Positions 33,376 through 44,455 of a DNA stretch of 64,000 bases are shown here, piece after piece. The notes below the pieces were generated by a model. The model ran no database searches, had not been told where the DNA came from, and was given only the letters and a program-made list of their open reading frames with translations. How positions within the stretch are numbered: position 1 is the stretch's first letter; every line of letters begins with the position of its first letter. The translations under genes and the position numbers were made by a program. This DNA comes from Bradyrhizobium sp. CB1717 (GTDB lineage: Bacteria > Pseudomonadota > Alphaproteobacteria > Rhizobiales > Xanthobacteraceae): NCBI RefSeq assembly GCF_029714325.1, contig NZ_CP121666.1, positions 4,712,001-4,776,000 on the forward strand, read 5' to 3'.

Positions 33376-33894
33376 TCAGGCGCGGTAATGGCCGGACTTG
33401 CCGCCGAGCTTCTCGACGAGATGAATGCCTTCGATGCGGACGCCGCGTTCGACGGCCTTGATCATGTCGTAGATGGTGAGGCAGGCGACCGACACGGCCG
33501 TGAGTGCTTCCATCTCGACGCCGGTCGGACCTGTCACCTTGACGCTGGCGCGGACGAGGCAGCCCGGCAGCTTGGCATCGGGCTCGATGTCGACGGTGAC
33601 CTTGGACAGCGCGAGCGGATGGCAGAGCGGGATCAGCTCCGAGGTGCGCTTTGCCGCCATGATGCCGGCGATGCGCGCGGTGCCGAGCACGTCGCCCTTC
33701 TTGGCGTTGCCGGACACGATCAGGTCGAGCGTCGCCCTGGTCATGACGACGCGGCCCTCAGCGACCGCGAGCCGCTCGGTCGCGGGCTTGGCCGAGACGT
33801 CCACCATCCGCGCCTCGCCGGAGGCGCCGATATGGGTGAGGGCAGGGCCGGCCTTGGTCTTCGATGGCTTGGTCGTGGAGGCCTTGCGCGCCAT
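33376..33894 (-). CDS. moaC: Cyclic pyranopterin monophosphate synthase MoaC
   Basis: 172 residues. With MoaA it turns GTP into cyclic pyranopterin for molybdenum cofactor. Signatures: [79 protein letters not shown], and KLGGKSGHY at the end. All usual catalytic Lys/His/Glu segments are present. It is followed upstream by trpC with only 1 bp between, so it belongs to the trpD-trpC-moaC operon; translation is probably coupled. Confidence 0.96.
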   Translation of the reverse strand: MARKASTTKPSKTKAGPALTHIGASGEARMVDVSAKPATERLAVAEGRVVMTRATLDLIVSGNAKKGDVLGTARIAGIMAAKRTSELIPLCHPLALSKVTVDIEPDAKLPGCLVRASVKVTGPTGVEMEALTAVSVACLTIYDMIKAVERGVRIEGIHLVEKLGGKSGHYRA

Positions 33895-33895
33895 G

Positions 33896-34717
33896 TCAGC
33901 GCGTGCCCGTCGCGCGTGCGCCGATCTCGCGCGCGAGCAACGTGCGCGTGGCGGCGGTGACGTCGGCCTGCCGCATCAGGCTCTCGCCGACGAGGAAGGT
34001 CGACATGCCGACCCGCTCGAGCCGGGCGAGATCGGCAGGGGTGAAGATGCCGCTTTCGCCGACCATCAGCCGGTCCTTTGGGATCAGCGGCGCCAGCGTT
34101 TCGCTGGTCGCGAGCGTGGTCTCGAAGGTGCGCAAATTGCGGTTGTTGACGCCGATCATCGGCGAACGAAGATTCAGCGCCCGGTCGAGCTCGGCGCGGT
34201 CGTGGATCTCGATCAGCACGTCCATGCCATGAGCGATGGCGGCATCTTCGAGGTCCTTTGCGGTGGCGTCGTCGAGCGCGGCCATGATGATGAGGATGCA
34301 GTCGGCGCCATGCGCGCGCGCCTCGACCACCTGGTAGGTGTCGAACATGAAATCCTTGCGCAGCACCGGCAGCGAGGTCGCCGCGCGCGCAGCCACCATG
34401 AAGTCGAGATGGCCCTGGAACGAGGGCGTGTCGGTCAGCACCGAGAGACAAGCAGCGCCGCCGGCCTCATAGGCCTTGGCGAGGAGTGGCGGATCGAAAT
34501 CGGCGCGGATCAATCCTTTCGACGGCGAGGCCTTCTTGACCTCGGCGATCAGCGCGTAATCGCTGTTGGCGTGCTTGGCCCGGATCGCGCGCACGAAGCC
34601 GCGCGGCGCGGGCTGCGCCTTGGCCTTGGCCTCCACCGCCGACAGCGGCTGCGCGCGCTTGGCGGCGGCGATCTCCTCGCGCTTGTACGCCTCGATCTTG
34701 GTCAGGATATCCGACAT
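33896..34717 (-). CDS. trpC: Indole-3-glycerol phosphate synthase TrpC
   Basis: 273 residues. Catalyses ring closure of CdRP to indole-3-glycerol phosphate in tryptophan synthesis. Motifs of the TIM barrel: [20 protein letters not shown] (catalytic Lys and phosphate site), [26 protein letters not shown] (catalytic Lys in RKDF), [11 protein letters not shown], and [15 protein letters not shown]. Length and motifs are normal. It lies 7 bp downstream of trpD and 1 bp upstream of moaC. Confidence 0.97.
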   Translation of the reverse strand: MSDILTKIEAYKREEIAAAKRAQPLSAVEAKAKAQPAPRGFVRAIRAKHANSDYALIAEVKKASPSKGLIRADFDPPLLAKAYEAGGAACLSVLTDTPSFQGHLDFMVAARAATSLPVLRKDFMFDTYQVVEARAHGADCILIIMAALDDATAKDLEDAAIAHGMDVLIEIHDRAELDRALNLRSPMIGVNNRNLRTFETTLATSETLAPLIPKDRLMVGESGIFTPADLARLERVGMSTFLVGESLMRQADVTAATRTLLAREIGARATGTR

Positions 34718-34724
34718 GTCAGGC

Positions 34725-35738
34725 TCAGCCGTTGGAGACCGCGATCAGGTGTTTCAGCCGCGCGTTCGCCGCGCCGCTGTCGAGCGACTTTGTGCCGATC
34801 GCAACGCCCTCCTTGAGGTCCTTGGCACGTCCGGCCACGACCAGTGCGGCGGCGGCGTTCATCAGCGCCACGTCGCGGTAGGGGCTCGGCTTGCCGTTGA
34901 GCACGCTTTGCAGCGCGATCGCATTGGCGTCGGCGTCGCCGCCCTTGAGCGCCCCAGTCTCGCAGCGCGTCAGTCCAGCTTCCTCCGGTGTCACCTCGAA
35001 ATTGCGGATCTCGCCGTTCTGAAGCGAGGACACGAAGGTCGGTCCGGTGAGGGTGATCTCGTCGAGACCATCGGAGCCGTGCACGACCCAGGCGGATTCG
35101 GCGCCGAGATTCTTGAGCACCTGCGCCAGCGGCTGCACCCATTGCCTGGAAAACACGCCGACCATCTGCCGCTTCACGCCGGCAGGGTTCGACAGCGGGC
35201 CGAGCAGGTTGAAGATCGTACGGGTCGCGAGCTCAACCCGGGTCGGGCCGACGTTCTTCATCGCGGGATGGTGGGCGGGGGCGAACATGAAGCCGATGCC
35301 GCATTCGCGCACGCAGCGCCCGACCTGCTCCGGCTTGAGGTCGATCTTCACCCCGAGCGAGGCCAGCACGTCGGCAGCTCCCGAGCGCGACGACAGCGCG
35401 CGGTTGCCATGCTTGGCCACCGGCACACCGGCGCCCGCCACGATGAAGGAGGCGCAGGTCGAGACGTTGACCGAGCCGGAGCCGTCGCCGCCGGTGCCGA
35501 CGATATCGACCGCGTCGGGCGGTGCCGTCACGGTCAGCATCTTGGAGCGCATCGCCGCGACTGCGCCGGTGATCTCGTCCACGGTCTCGCCGCGCACCCG
35601 CAGCGCCATCAACAGACCGCCCATCTGCGAGGGCGTTGCCTCGCCTGACATCATGGCGTCGAAGGCGGATGCGGCTTCGTCACGCGACAGGCTGGCGCCG
35701 GTCGCCACTTTTCCAATGATCGATTTCAGGTCGTCCAT
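34725..35738 (-). CDS. trpD: Anthranilate phosphoribosyltransferase TrpD
   Basis: 337 residues. Transfers phosphoribose from PRPP to anthranilate. Motifs: [20 protein letters not shown] (PRPP-binding glycine loop), [53 protein letters not shown], and [15 protein letters not shown]. First gene of the trpD-trpC-moaC unit, which itself follows the ppiD-like gene by 14 bp. The matching trpE/G gene is not in the window. Confidence 0.97.
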   Translation of the reverse strand: MDDLKSIIGKVATGASLSRDEAASAFDAMMSGEATPSQMGGLLMALRVRGETVDEITGAVAAMRSKMLTVTAPPDAVDIVGTGGDGSGSVNVSTCASFIVAGAGVPVAKHGNRALSSRSGAADVLASLGVKIDLKPEQVGRCVRECGIGFMFAPAHHPAMKNVGPTRVELATRTIFNLLGPLSNPAGVKRQMVGVFSRQWVQPLAQVLKNLGAESAWVVHGSDGLDEITLTGPTFVSSLQNGEIRNFEVTPEEAGLTRCETGALKGGDADANAIALQSVLNGKPSPYRDVALMNAAAALVVAGRAKDLKEGVAIGTKSLDSGAANARLKHLIAVSNG

Positions 35739-35752
35739 CGCGTGCTTTCAAC

Positions 35753-37651
35753 TCACTGGTTCGCGCCGGTCACCTGCGCGAAGGCGGCCTGATTAATGGT
35801 GGTCCCGATGTCGGTTTCAAGCTTGTTGACGTAGGAGGCGACCTGCTCCTCGGTCAGGGCACGGTCGAGGCTGTCCTTCAGCTTCTTGACCGCCTCGGAG
35901 GCGGCATCGACCGCGGGGTCGATGATGTCGGTGACGCGGAACACGATCACCTCGCTGCCGCCGCTCACGGGCGTCTGTGCGACGCCGTCCTTGGCAGTGC
36001 GGAACGCGGCCGCCACGACGGTGCCGGGCACGCCGGCGGGCGAGTCGTCGCGCTTGAAGCCGGTTGCGGTCTCGACCTTGGCGCCGATCGAGGCCGCCTC
36101 ATCCGCGAGCTTGCTGCCCGCTTCGAGCTTCTGCACCATTTCGGTCGCCTTAACCTTCAGCTTGGTCGCGATCTGGTCCTGGCGCCAGCGCGCCTCGACC
36201 TGGTCGCGGACCTCGTCGAGACTACGGTCGCGCGAAGGCGTGATGGCGAGCACGTCGTACCAGACATAACCGCCCTTGAACGAGATCGCGTCGTTGTCGA
36301 CGCCGACATCGGTGTTGAAGGCCTGCGACACCACGTCGAGGCCCTGCGGAATGTTGGCCACCGGCTGGCCGTTCGGGGCGCGGCCGGAGCGATCGACGGC
36401 GTCGATGGTCACGGCGGTGAGGCCGAGCTTCTGCGCCGCGTCGATCACGCTGGAGCCGCCGCCGCGCTCGTCTTCCATCTTGTCGCGGAGGTCGGCGACC
36501 TTGACGCGCGCGCGGTCGGCCGCGATCTCGCGCTTGATGTCGCCGGCAAGCTTCGCGTAGTCGGCCTCATTGCCCGGCTCGATCTTGTCGACCTTGACGA
36601 TGGAGGTGCCGAGGGCGCCCTGGATCGGCTGGCTGATCTCACCTGCGGGCAGCGCGAAGGCGGCATTCCCGACCGCGGAGTCGAGCGAGGACTTGGTCAC
36701 GAGCCCGAGATCGACGTCGGAGGCGCTGAGCCCGCGCTCCTTGCCGAGGTCCTCGAACGACATTCCGCCGACGAGGCGCTCGCGCGCGGCCTGCGCCTCG
36801 GCGACGCTGGGGAACACAAGCTGTTGGATCTGGCGCTTCTCCGGCGTGCCGAGCCGGTCCTTGCGCTGCTCGAACAGTTTCTTCGCGTCCTCGTCGGAGA
36901 CCTCGGACCATTTGCCGATCTCTTCCGGCGAGATGACGACGAAGGCGATCTTGCGATATTCGGGGGCGCGGAACTGGACCTTGTGGTCCTCGAAATAGGC
37001 GGCCAGCGCCTCGGGCGAGGGCGCGTCGATGGTACCTGCCTGGGCCGCGTCGAGTCTGACGAATTCGATCGAGCGCTGTTCGTTCTGGAAGCGCGTCAGC
37101 ACGTCGATCATGGCCTTCGGCGGCTCGAGGCCGGCCCCGATCGTGCCGGTGATCTGCCGGCGCAGCGACACCTTGCGCTGCTCGGCGACGTAACGCTGCT
37201 CGGTGTAGCCGAAATTGCGGATCACGGCCTGGAAGCGGTTCGCATCGAAGTTGCCGCCGACGCCCTTGAAGTTGGGGTCGTTCATGATGACCTGGCGGAT
37301 CTGCTCGTCGGACTGGCCGAGCCCGAGGCGGCGTGCCTCTTCGTCGAGGGCGGCTTCGGCGATCGTCTGCTGCAGCACCTGACGGTCGAGGCCGAAGGCG
37401 CGCGCCTGGTCGGGCGTCAGTGGACGGCCGAACTGGCGGCTGATCTGCTGCAGGCGGTCGGTATAGATCTGCCGGAACTCGTTCAGCGAGATCTCGGTGC
37501 GGCCGACCTTGGCCACAGTGGACTGGCCAAAGCCCTTGAAGATGTCGGCGATGCCCCAAATGCCGAAACTGACGATCAACACGCCCATCACCACGGCCAT
37601 AATGGTCTTGCCGAGCCAGTTTGATGAGGCCTTGCGCATTCCTCGAAGCAT
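35753..37651 (-). CDS. ppiD: PpiD/SurA-like periplasmic folding factor (parvulin-type)
   Basis: 632 residues from MLRGMRKASSNWLGK; the frame starts three codons earlier with TTG, and an ATG four codons later is possible. One N-terminal transmembrane helix (TIMAVVMGVLIVSFGIWGIA), then a SurA-like N-terminal chaperone region (VGRTEISLNEFRQIYTDRLQ), a central parvulin-type domain around 240-380 (RQIQQLVFPSVAEAQAARER, FEDLGKERGLSASDVDLGLV, GEISQPIQGALGTSIVKVDK) and a long C-terminal part. PpiD helps outer-membrane and periplasmic proteins fold as they leave SecYEG. It precedes the trp operon and is divergent from tpiA. Confidence 0.92.
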   Translation of the reverse strand: MLRGMRKASSNWLGKTIMAVVMGVLIVSFGIWGIADIFKGFGQSTVAKVGRTEISLNEFRQIYTDRLQQISRQFGRPLTPDQARAFGLDRQVLQQTIAEAALDEEARRLGLGQSDEQIRQVIMNDPNFKGVGGNFDANRFQAVIRNFGYTEQRYVAEQRKVSLRRQITGTIGAGLEPPKAMIDVLTRFQNEQRSIEFVRLDAAQAGTIDAPSPEALAAYFEDHKVQFRAPEYRKIAFVVISPEEIGKWSEVSDEDAKKLFEQRKDRLGTPEKRQIQQLVFPSVAEAQAARERLVGGMSFEDLGKERGLSASDVDLGLVTKSSLDSAVGNAAFALPAGEISQPIQGALGTSIVKVDKIEPGNEADYAKLAGDIKREIAADRARVKVADLRDKMEDERGGGSSVIDAAQKLGLTAVTIDAVDRSGRAPNGQPVANIPQGLDVVSQAFNTDVGVDNDAISFKGGYVWYDVLAITPSRDRSLDEVRDQVEARWRQDQIATKLKVKATEMVQKLEAGSKLADEAASIGAKVETATGFKRDDSPAGVPGTVVAAAFRTAKDGVAQTPVSGGSEVIVFRVTDIIDPAVDAASEAVKKLKDSLDRALTEEQVASYVNKLETDIGTTINQAAFAQVTGANQ

Positions 37652-37806
37652 TTGGTCCAACTTGTTTGGTCAGGAGGGGAACGGGAGCGCGTCTTAATGC
37701 AGATTCCGCAAAAGCGCGTCACCAAATTGATAGATCATCATAAAGTGGCGGCTTTCCCCCCGCAACCTCAGGTCCTGCGACGGCGAGAAGCTGCGGTTAA
37801 AAGCCC

Positions 37807-37854
37807 CAAAGCGTTTTCCGTCAGGAAAACGCGTCAGAACAAGAATCTGGAACT
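37807..37854. repeat. Short palindromic repeat resembling the dispersed AAAACGCGTCARAACAAG family
   Basis: GCGTTTTCC and GGAAAACGC (37811-37832) form an inverted repeat with a 4-base centre, followed by GTCAGAACAAGAATCTGGA. The right half resembles the end of a longer repeat common in Bradyrhizobium intergenic regions; this would be a shortened copy. It lies in the divergent ppiD/tpiA gap. Family link from memory, not searched. Confidence 0.5.
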
Positions 37855-37908
37855 GCGGCAGGTCCTCTGCTAGCGCATGAACAAACCCTCATATCGCTGG
37901 AAATTGAC

Positions 37909-38664
37909 ATGACCGACGCCATCCGACCGCTGATTGCCGGCAACTGGAAAATGAACGGCCTGAAGGCCCAGGCTGCCGAATTCGACGCCATGCTCAATGG
38001 CGCGGCAGATGTGGTCGCCAAGGCCGACCTGCTGGTCTGCCCGCCCGCGACGCTGGTCGCCGCCTTTGCCGATAAGGCGCGGGGCCAAAAGGTCGCGGTC
38101 GGAGCCCAGGATTGCCATCCGAAGAGCTCCGGTGCTCATACCGGCGATATCGCCGCCGAAATGCTGGCCGATGCAGGGGCGACCGCCATCATCGTCGGCC
38201 ATTCCGAGCGCCGCGCCGATCACGGCGAGGGCGACGCCCTGGTCAGGCAGAAGGCCGAAGCGGCCTGGCGAGCAGGGGTGACGGCGATCGTCTGCATCGG
38301 CGAGACGCAAGTCCAGCGCGACGCCGGCCAGACCCTGGACATCCTTCGCGGCCAGCTCCAAGGCTCGCTCCCGGACGCCTCGACCGCGGCCAATCTGGTC
38401 GTGGCCTATGAGCCGGTCTGGGCGATCGGCACGGGCCTGACCCCCACGGCTCAGGATGTCGAGCAGATTCATGGGTTTATCAGGGAGTTCCTGACCTCCC
38501 GGTTCAAGGCTGAGGGTGCGAAGATGCGGATCCTCTACGGCGGCTCGGTCAAGCCTTCGAACGCGGCCGAGCTGATGGCCGTGAAGAACGTCAACGGCGC
38601 GCTGGTCGGCGGCGCCAGCCTGAAAGCGGCCGATTTCCTTGCCATTGCCAAGGGCTGCCCCTAG
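37909..38664 (+). CDS. tpiA: Triosephosphate isomerase
   Basis: 251 residues. Interconverts dihydroxyacetone phosphate and glyceraldehyde 3-phosphate. Motifs: [18 protein letters not shown] (Asn and Lys of the active site), [19 protein letters not shown] (His electrophile), [20 protein letters not shown] (catalytic Glu and flexible loop), [16 protein letters not shown], and [13 protein letters not shown] (phosphate loop). All catalytic residues are present. secG follows after 140 bp with a hairpin between. Confidence 0.98.
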   Translation: MTDAIRPLIAGNWKMNGLKAQAAEFDAMLNGAADVVAKADLLVCPPATLVAAFADKARGQKVAVGAQDCHPKSSGAHTGDIAAEMLADAGATAIIVGHSERRADHGEGDALVRQKAEAAWRAGVTAIVCIGETQVQRDAGQTLDILRGQLQGSLPDASTAANLVVAYEPVWAIGTGLTPTAQDVEQIHGFIREFLTSRFKAEGAKMRILYGGSVKPSNAAELMAVKNVNGALVGGASLKAADFLAIAKGCP

Positions 38665-38690
38665 CTAACCCAAAGCTTTGGTTCAGGGCT

Positions 38691-38720
38691 GATCGGGGGG
38701 TGGCAATACCCCCTCCGATC
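38691..38720 (+). terminator. Hairpin between tpiA and secG
   Basis: GATCGGGGGGT (38691-38701) and ACCCCCTCCGATC (38708-38720) form a strong stem with a short loop and one or two bulges, 27 bp after the tpiA stop. No T-run follows, so it may weaken rather than end transcription into secG. Confidence 0.5.
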
Positions 38721-38804
38721 GTGTAACACCGCGCAACTTCAGGAAAACCCGCGAAGCGCGATCGGCCGCCGTCAGGCGCCGCCCGCTTGTGACGGAAGGA
38801 CACT

Positions 38805-39191
38805 ATGCAGACCGTTGTCATCGTCATCCACCTCATGATCGTTGCCGTCATGATCGGCGCCGTCCTGCTTCAGAAGTCTGAAGGCGGCGGCCTCGGCATG
38901 GGCGGCGGCGCGGGCTTCATGTCGAGCCGCGGCACCGCGAACCTCCTGACGCGGACCACCGCGGTTCTGGCTGCGGGCTTCTTCCTCACCAGCATGTTCC
39001 TGTCCTGGCACGCGGGCTACAGCCGCGCGCCGTCGTCGATCATCGGCACGCCCGCGTCGCAGGGCCAGCCGGCCGGCGGGGCGCCGATCACGGCCCCGAC
39101 TTCGGGCGGCATCCTGGATACGCTGAAGAAGGCCGACGAGCAGCAGCAGGCGCCGGCCCCGAGCGGCCCGCAGGTACCGCGCTCGCAATAA
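38805..39191 (+). CDS. secG: Preprotein translocase subunit SecG
   Basis: 128 residues. SecG is a small two-helix partner of SecYE that aids protein export. Helix 1 is MQTVVIVIHLMIVAVMIGAV, followed by the family signature SEGGGLGMGGGAGFMSSRGT, LLTRTTAVLAAGFF and helix 2. The C-terminal tail is long and rich in Ala, Pro, Gly and Gln, as in many rhizobial SecG proteins. Located between tpiA and pyrG as in other rhizobia. Confidence 0.95.
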   Translation: MQTVVIVIHLMIVAVMIGAVLLQKSEGGGLGMGGGAGFMSSRGTANLLTRTTAVLAAGFFLTSMFLSWHAGYSRAPSSIIGTPASQGQPAGGAPITAPTSGGILDTLKKADEQQQAPAPSGPQVPRSQ

Positions 39192-39305
39192 AGCAGGGGG
39201 GCCATGCAGGGCGGTGGCTACCTTCCTGCATCAACAATCCCCATCAAGGCACTGTCACCACTCTTCGTTTTGGCTCACCCACAGGCCCGCAAAATCTTTG
39301 GGGCG

Positions 39306-39335
39306 GAATACGAATCGCTTTGGCGAATCGTATTC
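39306..39335. promoter_or_regulatory. Near-perfect inverted repeat in the pyrG leader
   Basis: GAATACGAATCGC (39306-39318) and GCGAATCGTATTC (39323-39335) with loop TTTG; 12 of 13 pairs match. It ends 22 bp before the pyrG start. It could be an operator or an RNA hairpin acting on pyrG; the sequence alone does not decide. Confidence 0.5.
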
Positions 39336-39345
39336 GAGGGATTAG

Positions 39346-40989
<1,644 letters not shown>

Positions 40990-40993
40990 TGAT

Positions 40994-41656
40994 TCAGCGC
41001 GCGGCGGAATAGTCGCGCGCTTGATGCATGGGCGCCAACGCGACCCGCGTTGACGGTTCAGGCGCAAGCGATCCCGTGATCAGCTTCATCTGTGGCCGCC
41101 GCGTCAGCCGGTAGACGGCGGCGGGCGGCACGTTCAGCAAGGCGCGATCCACGAGCTTTGCGCGCAGGCCCAGCCGGTCGAGCACGGGCCGCGGGATCGG
41201 ACAGCTCATGCCATAGGTGAACTGGTAGAAGGCGCCGCCCGGGCGGACATAGCTGAACGCGCCGCCGAGGATCGAGATCACCTTGCGCCTCGACATGTTG
41301 AGCAGCGGCAGGCCGCTCACGACCGCGCCGACGGGGGCGCCGTCATAGAGGCGCTCGCTCACAAGACGTGCCGCGTCCATCCAGAGCACGCGCGATCCGG
41401 GAAAGCGCATCTGCAGGAGCTTCATGAAATCGGAGCCGTATTCGATCAGCGTGAGGTCCTGCGGACGGACGCCGCGTTTGAGCAGCTTGTAGGTGAACGC
41501 GCCGGTGCCGGGACCGAGCTCGAGAATCGGACCCGTCGTTGCACTGATCTCGCGCGTGATGAGATCGGCGAGCGCCGCGCCCGATGGTGCGATCGCGCCG
41601 ACCCGGCGCGGGGACGACATCCAGGACATGAAAAACGAAAGAAAATCGTTGGGCAT
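40994..41656 (-). CDS. Phospholipid N-methyltransferase-like SAM-dependent methyltransferase
   Basis: 220 residues from MPNDFLSFFMSWMSSPRRVG; GGAG precedes the ATG at 41654-41656. The SAM motif I is GPILELGPGTGAFTYKLLKR, with LTLIEYGSDFMKLLQMRFP and GAVVSGLPLLNMSRRKVISI following. This arrangement (ELGPGTGAFT, then G-LPLLN) matches rhizobial PmtA-like enzymes that methylate phosphatidylethanolamine, and the close rRNA-dimethylase-like LpxM neighbours. Whether it acts on lipids is inferred. It converges with pyrG, 4 bp apart. Confidence 0.82.
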   Translation of the reverse strand: MPNDFLSFFMSWMSSPRRVGAIAPSGAALADLITREISATTGPILELGPGTGAFTYKLLKRGVRPQDLTLIEYGSDFMKLLQMRFPGSRVLWMDAARLVSERLYDGAPVGAVVSGLPLLNMSRRKVISILGGAFSYVRPGGAFYQFTYGMSCPIPRPVLDRLGLRAKLVDRALLNVPPAAVYRLTRRPQMKLITGSLAPEPSTRVALAPMHQARDYSAAR

Positions 41657-41768
41657 GCGCACTCCGGCATCTTGGTTTGCACCTCCTGAGATCAGAGGTG
41701 AGACGGATGCAGTGTCACGGGAGCGCATTGCGAGAGCATTGCGCTATGGAGTGCGAATGCGAATTGAA

Positions 41769-43145
41769 TCAGCTCTGCCGCACTTCCGGCAGCGTCATCC
41801 GGAAACAGGCGCCGCCGTCGGGGCCGTCCGCCACCGAGACGTGGCCGCCATGCAGCTGCACGATCTCGCGCACCATGTTGAGGCCGAGGCCGGCACCGCG
41901 ATCGAGTGGCGTCAGCCGGTAGAACGGCTCGAAGATCTGCTCGCGATGATCGGCGGGAATGCCGGCGCCTTCATCGGTGACCTCGATGCTCGCAGGCTGG
42001 CTGAGGCGAAGCCCGATCGTGCCGCGGCGCGGGCCGTGCTGGATCGCATTCTGCACGAGGTTGGTGAGCGCGCGCTCCAGCGCTGCCGCATCGCCAATCG
42101 TCTCGATCGGTGTTGCCGGCGCATCGAGGGCCAGCTCGTAGCCGGCCGCGATCGCCAGCGGCGCGAGGTCGGCAGCGACGCTTTGTGCAACGGCGACGAG
42201 ATTGACGCGCGTGAACGGATGGCCGCAGCGGTCGAGCCGCTGGATATCGAGCAACTGCTCTGCGAGCGTCGCCAGCCGCGCCGCATCCTCCAGCAGGCGG
42301 GTCTTGTCCGGTCCGGGGCTAAGCGACTCCAGCCGCGTGTTCAGGATCGCGATCGGCGTGCGCAGCTCGTGCGCGGCGTCCGCAACGAAGCGCTTGTGGC
42401 GGGCATAGCCCTGATCGAGCCGCGCCAGCGCGTCGTTGATCGCGGTCACCAGCGGCACGACCTCCAGCGGAATGCGCTCCACCGGGAGCCGCGCGCCGCG
42501 CTGATGGATGTCGATGCGCCGCGCCTCGTCCGCTGCGCTATCGAGCCCCCTGAAGGCGCGCTGCACGATCATCGGCGTCGCAATGAACGTCGCCGTTCCC
42601 ATCAGCAGCAGGCCGGGCAGGGCGATGCCGAGAAATGCAAGCGATGTCGTGAACAGCGCCTTGGCGCCGGTCAGGCGTCCTTGCGTCGCCGTGATGACCT
42701 GCACGTTGCCCGCATCGGTGTCGACCCGCTTCAGCCGCGCCGCCGGCTTGCGCGGATCGTCCTCGAACATCTGCCAGCCGAGCCGCGCCTGGCTGATCTG
42801 GTCAAGGCCACCGCCGATCGCAGCGAATGCGGCCGGCACGGTGCCTTCGCTGAGCGAATGTCCCTGCTTGTCACGGACCAGGAACCAGAGGTCCGGCGTC
42901 TCGCTGCGCAACTGCTGCAGCTCGGCCGTCGGGCGCAAGACCAGTCCACCTTGCGCCTCGCGCGTGAGCGCGCGCTGGACGACATCGATGACGCGGTCCT
43001 CGTCGCGCTCGGCCAGCACGAAGCCGGAGGCGCACAGCCCGGTCAGGACGACTGCAACCAGCGCGATCAGGATCGCGGCCTGAAGCGAGAGCAGGCGCCA
43101 GCTCAAGCGCGAGCGCAGGCAATAGTGATCGTCGTGTTTGCTCAT
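41769..43145 (-). CDS. Two-component sensor histidine kinase
   Basis: 458 residues. Transmembrane helix about 18-42, periplasmic part to about 165, second helix about 168-190, HAMP-like linker, dimerisation/phosphorylation site FVADAAHELRTPIAILNTRL (H-box), N-box NLVQNAIQHGPRRGTI, G1 VTDEGAGIPADHREQIFEPF and G2 GAGLGLNMVREIVQLHGGHV. A QseC/PhoQ-type kinase; the periplasmic signal is unknown. Its start overlaps the end of the response regulator gene by 4 bp, so the two are cotranscribed and coupled. Confidence 0.94.
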   Translation of the reverse strand: MSKHDDHYCLRSRLSWRLLSLQAAILIALVAVVLTGLCASGFVLAERDEDRVIDVVQRALTREAQGGLVLRPTAELQQLRSETPDLWFLVRDKQGHSLSEGTVPAAFAAIGGGLDQISQARLGWQMFEDDPRKPAARLKRVDTDAGNVQVITATQGRLTGAKALFTTSLAFLGIALPGLLLMGTATFIATPMIVQRAFRGLDSAADEARRIDIHQRGARLPVERIPLEVVPLVTAINDALARLDQGYARHKRFVADAAHELRTPIAILNTRLESLSPGPDKTRLLEDAARLATLAEQLLDIQRLDRCGHPFTRVNLVAVAQSVAADLAPLAIAAGYELALDAPATPIETIGDAAALERALTNLVQNAIQHGPRRGTIGLRLSQPASIEVTDEGAGIPADHREQIFEPFYRLTPLDRGAGLGLNMVREIVQLHGGHVSVADGPDGGACFRMTLPEVRQS

Positions 43146-43816
43146 GGAATCTTCTTGAGGAGATAGCCGACGCCGCGAATGCCGTGGATCTCGATCCCAG
43201 CGTTGGCGTCCGCGAGCTTTCGCCGGAGCCGCGAGATATGCGTATCCAGCGCGTTGGACTGGATCTCGTCGTCGAAATTGTAGACCGCCTCTTCGAGCGC
43301 CGAGCGCAGCACGGTCCGGCCCATGCGGCGGATCAACGCCTCGAGCACCAGCAGCTCGCGGCGGGGCAGCTCGAACGGCTCGCCGCCGATGCTGGCTTCG
43401 CGATGGCTGAGGTCGAAGGCGAGGCGGCCGGCACGGATGATTTCGGGGGAGAGGCCCGCGGGCCGCCGCAGCACGGCGCGCAGCCGCGCCAGCAGCTCCT
43501 CGACCGCAAACGGTTTGGCCAGATAGTCGTCGGCGCCGCTGTCGAGCCCGGCGATGCGGTCGGCGAGTTCGCCCCGCGCCGTGAGGACGATGATCGGCAC
43601 ACCGTCGGCCCGTGCGCGGAGCTTTGGGATCAAGGTGAGGCCATCGCCGTCAGGAAGCTGGCGGTCGAGCAGGACCGCGGCATGGACGTCGGCGGAAATG
43701 GCCTCCTCCGCCTCGGCGAGTGTCGGCGCATGGTCCACCACCATGTCGTAGCGCTTCAGCGCCGAGGCCAGCGCGCCGGCCATTTCCGCTTCATCCTCGA
43801 CCAGCAAAATCCGCAT
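43142..43816 (-). CDS. OmpR/QseB-family response regulator
   Basis: 224 residues from MRILLVEDEAEMAGAL. Receiver: acidic pair in LVEDE, phosphorylation Asp in AVLLDRQLPDGDGLTLI, Thr in IIVLTARGELADRIAGL, Lys in DDYLAKPFAVEELLARL. Winged-helix DNA-binding output: LPRRELLVLEALIRRMGRTV and NALDTHISRLRRKLADANAG. The ATG at 43814-43816 has AGGTG upstream; an in-frame start further up adds a Cys-rich non-conserved stretch and is rejected. Partner of the adjacent kinase. Target genes are unknown. Confidence 0.95.
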   Translation of the reverse strand: MRILLVEDEAEMAGALASALKRYDMVVDHAPTLAEAEEAISADVHAAVLLDRQLPDGDGLTLIPKLRARADGVPIIVLTARGELADRIAGLDSGADDYLAKPFAVEELLARLRAVLRRPAGLSPEIIRAGRLAFDLSHREASIGGEPFELPRRELLVLEALIRRMGRTVLRSALEEAVYNFDDEIQSNALDTHISRLRRKLADANAGIEIHGIRGVGYLLKKIP

Positions 43817-44003
43817 GTGACAGGCACCTGATCCGCAACCGAGCCTTTGTAGCGGCCCGATCATTGCGGCAGCATTGCGGGAGTCTGGCGCAGCGTCTGA
43901 AGCTCAAGCCATGCGCAGAACGCCGCAGGGCCGGTCGGGCCGGGCTCAAGACACCGTCGGGGCGAGCCGCTATAACCGCCGGACCTGTTCAGGGAGGACA
44001 TGA

Positions 44004-44330
44004 ATGATCTACGAAATGCGCGTCTATCGTTGCGTGCCCGGCCGCCTGCCGGCGCTTTTGAAGCGGTTCGAGACGGCGACGCTGAAGTTGTGGGAGAAGC
44101 ACGGCATCAAGCAGGCCGGGTTCTTCACCACGCTGATCGGCGAATCCAACCAGGAGCTGACCTATTTTCTGGCCTGGGATTCGCTTGCCGAGCGCGAGAC
44201 GAAGTGGGGCAAGTTCATGACCGATCCGGACTGGATGAAAGCGCGCGCCGAGAGCGAAGCGGATGGCCAGATCGTCGGCAATATCGTCAGCCAGCTCCTG
44301 ACGCCGACTGCCTTCTCGGCGGTGAAGTAG
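44004..44330 (+). CDS. NIPSNAP family protein
   Basis: 108 residues covering one NIPSNAP (dimeric alpha-beta barrel) domain: MIYEMRVYRCVPGRLPALLK, RFETATLKLWEKHGIKQAGF, QELTYFLAWDSLAERETKW and FMTDPDWMKARAESEADGQI. These cytoplasmic domains resemble monooxygenase or chlorite-dismutase-like folds; the bacterial role is unclear. It lies upstream of kdsA by 125 bp on the same strand and divergent from the two-component genes. Confidence 0.88.
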   Translation: MIYEMRVYRCVPGRLPALLKRFETATLKLWEKHGIKQAGFFTTLIGESNQELTYFLAWDSLAERETKWGKFMTDPDWMKARAESEADGQIVGNIVSQLLTPTAFSAVK

Positions 44331-44455
44331 GAACCTGCAACGCAGGGGCGGCGCCGGGAGCCCCGGCGCAACCCTGATATTCTGATAGCCCGGGCCGAAT
44401 GGGGTTGATCCGACCCTCATGGGGGCTATGGTCGCGCCGAAACGAGGGATTTGCC

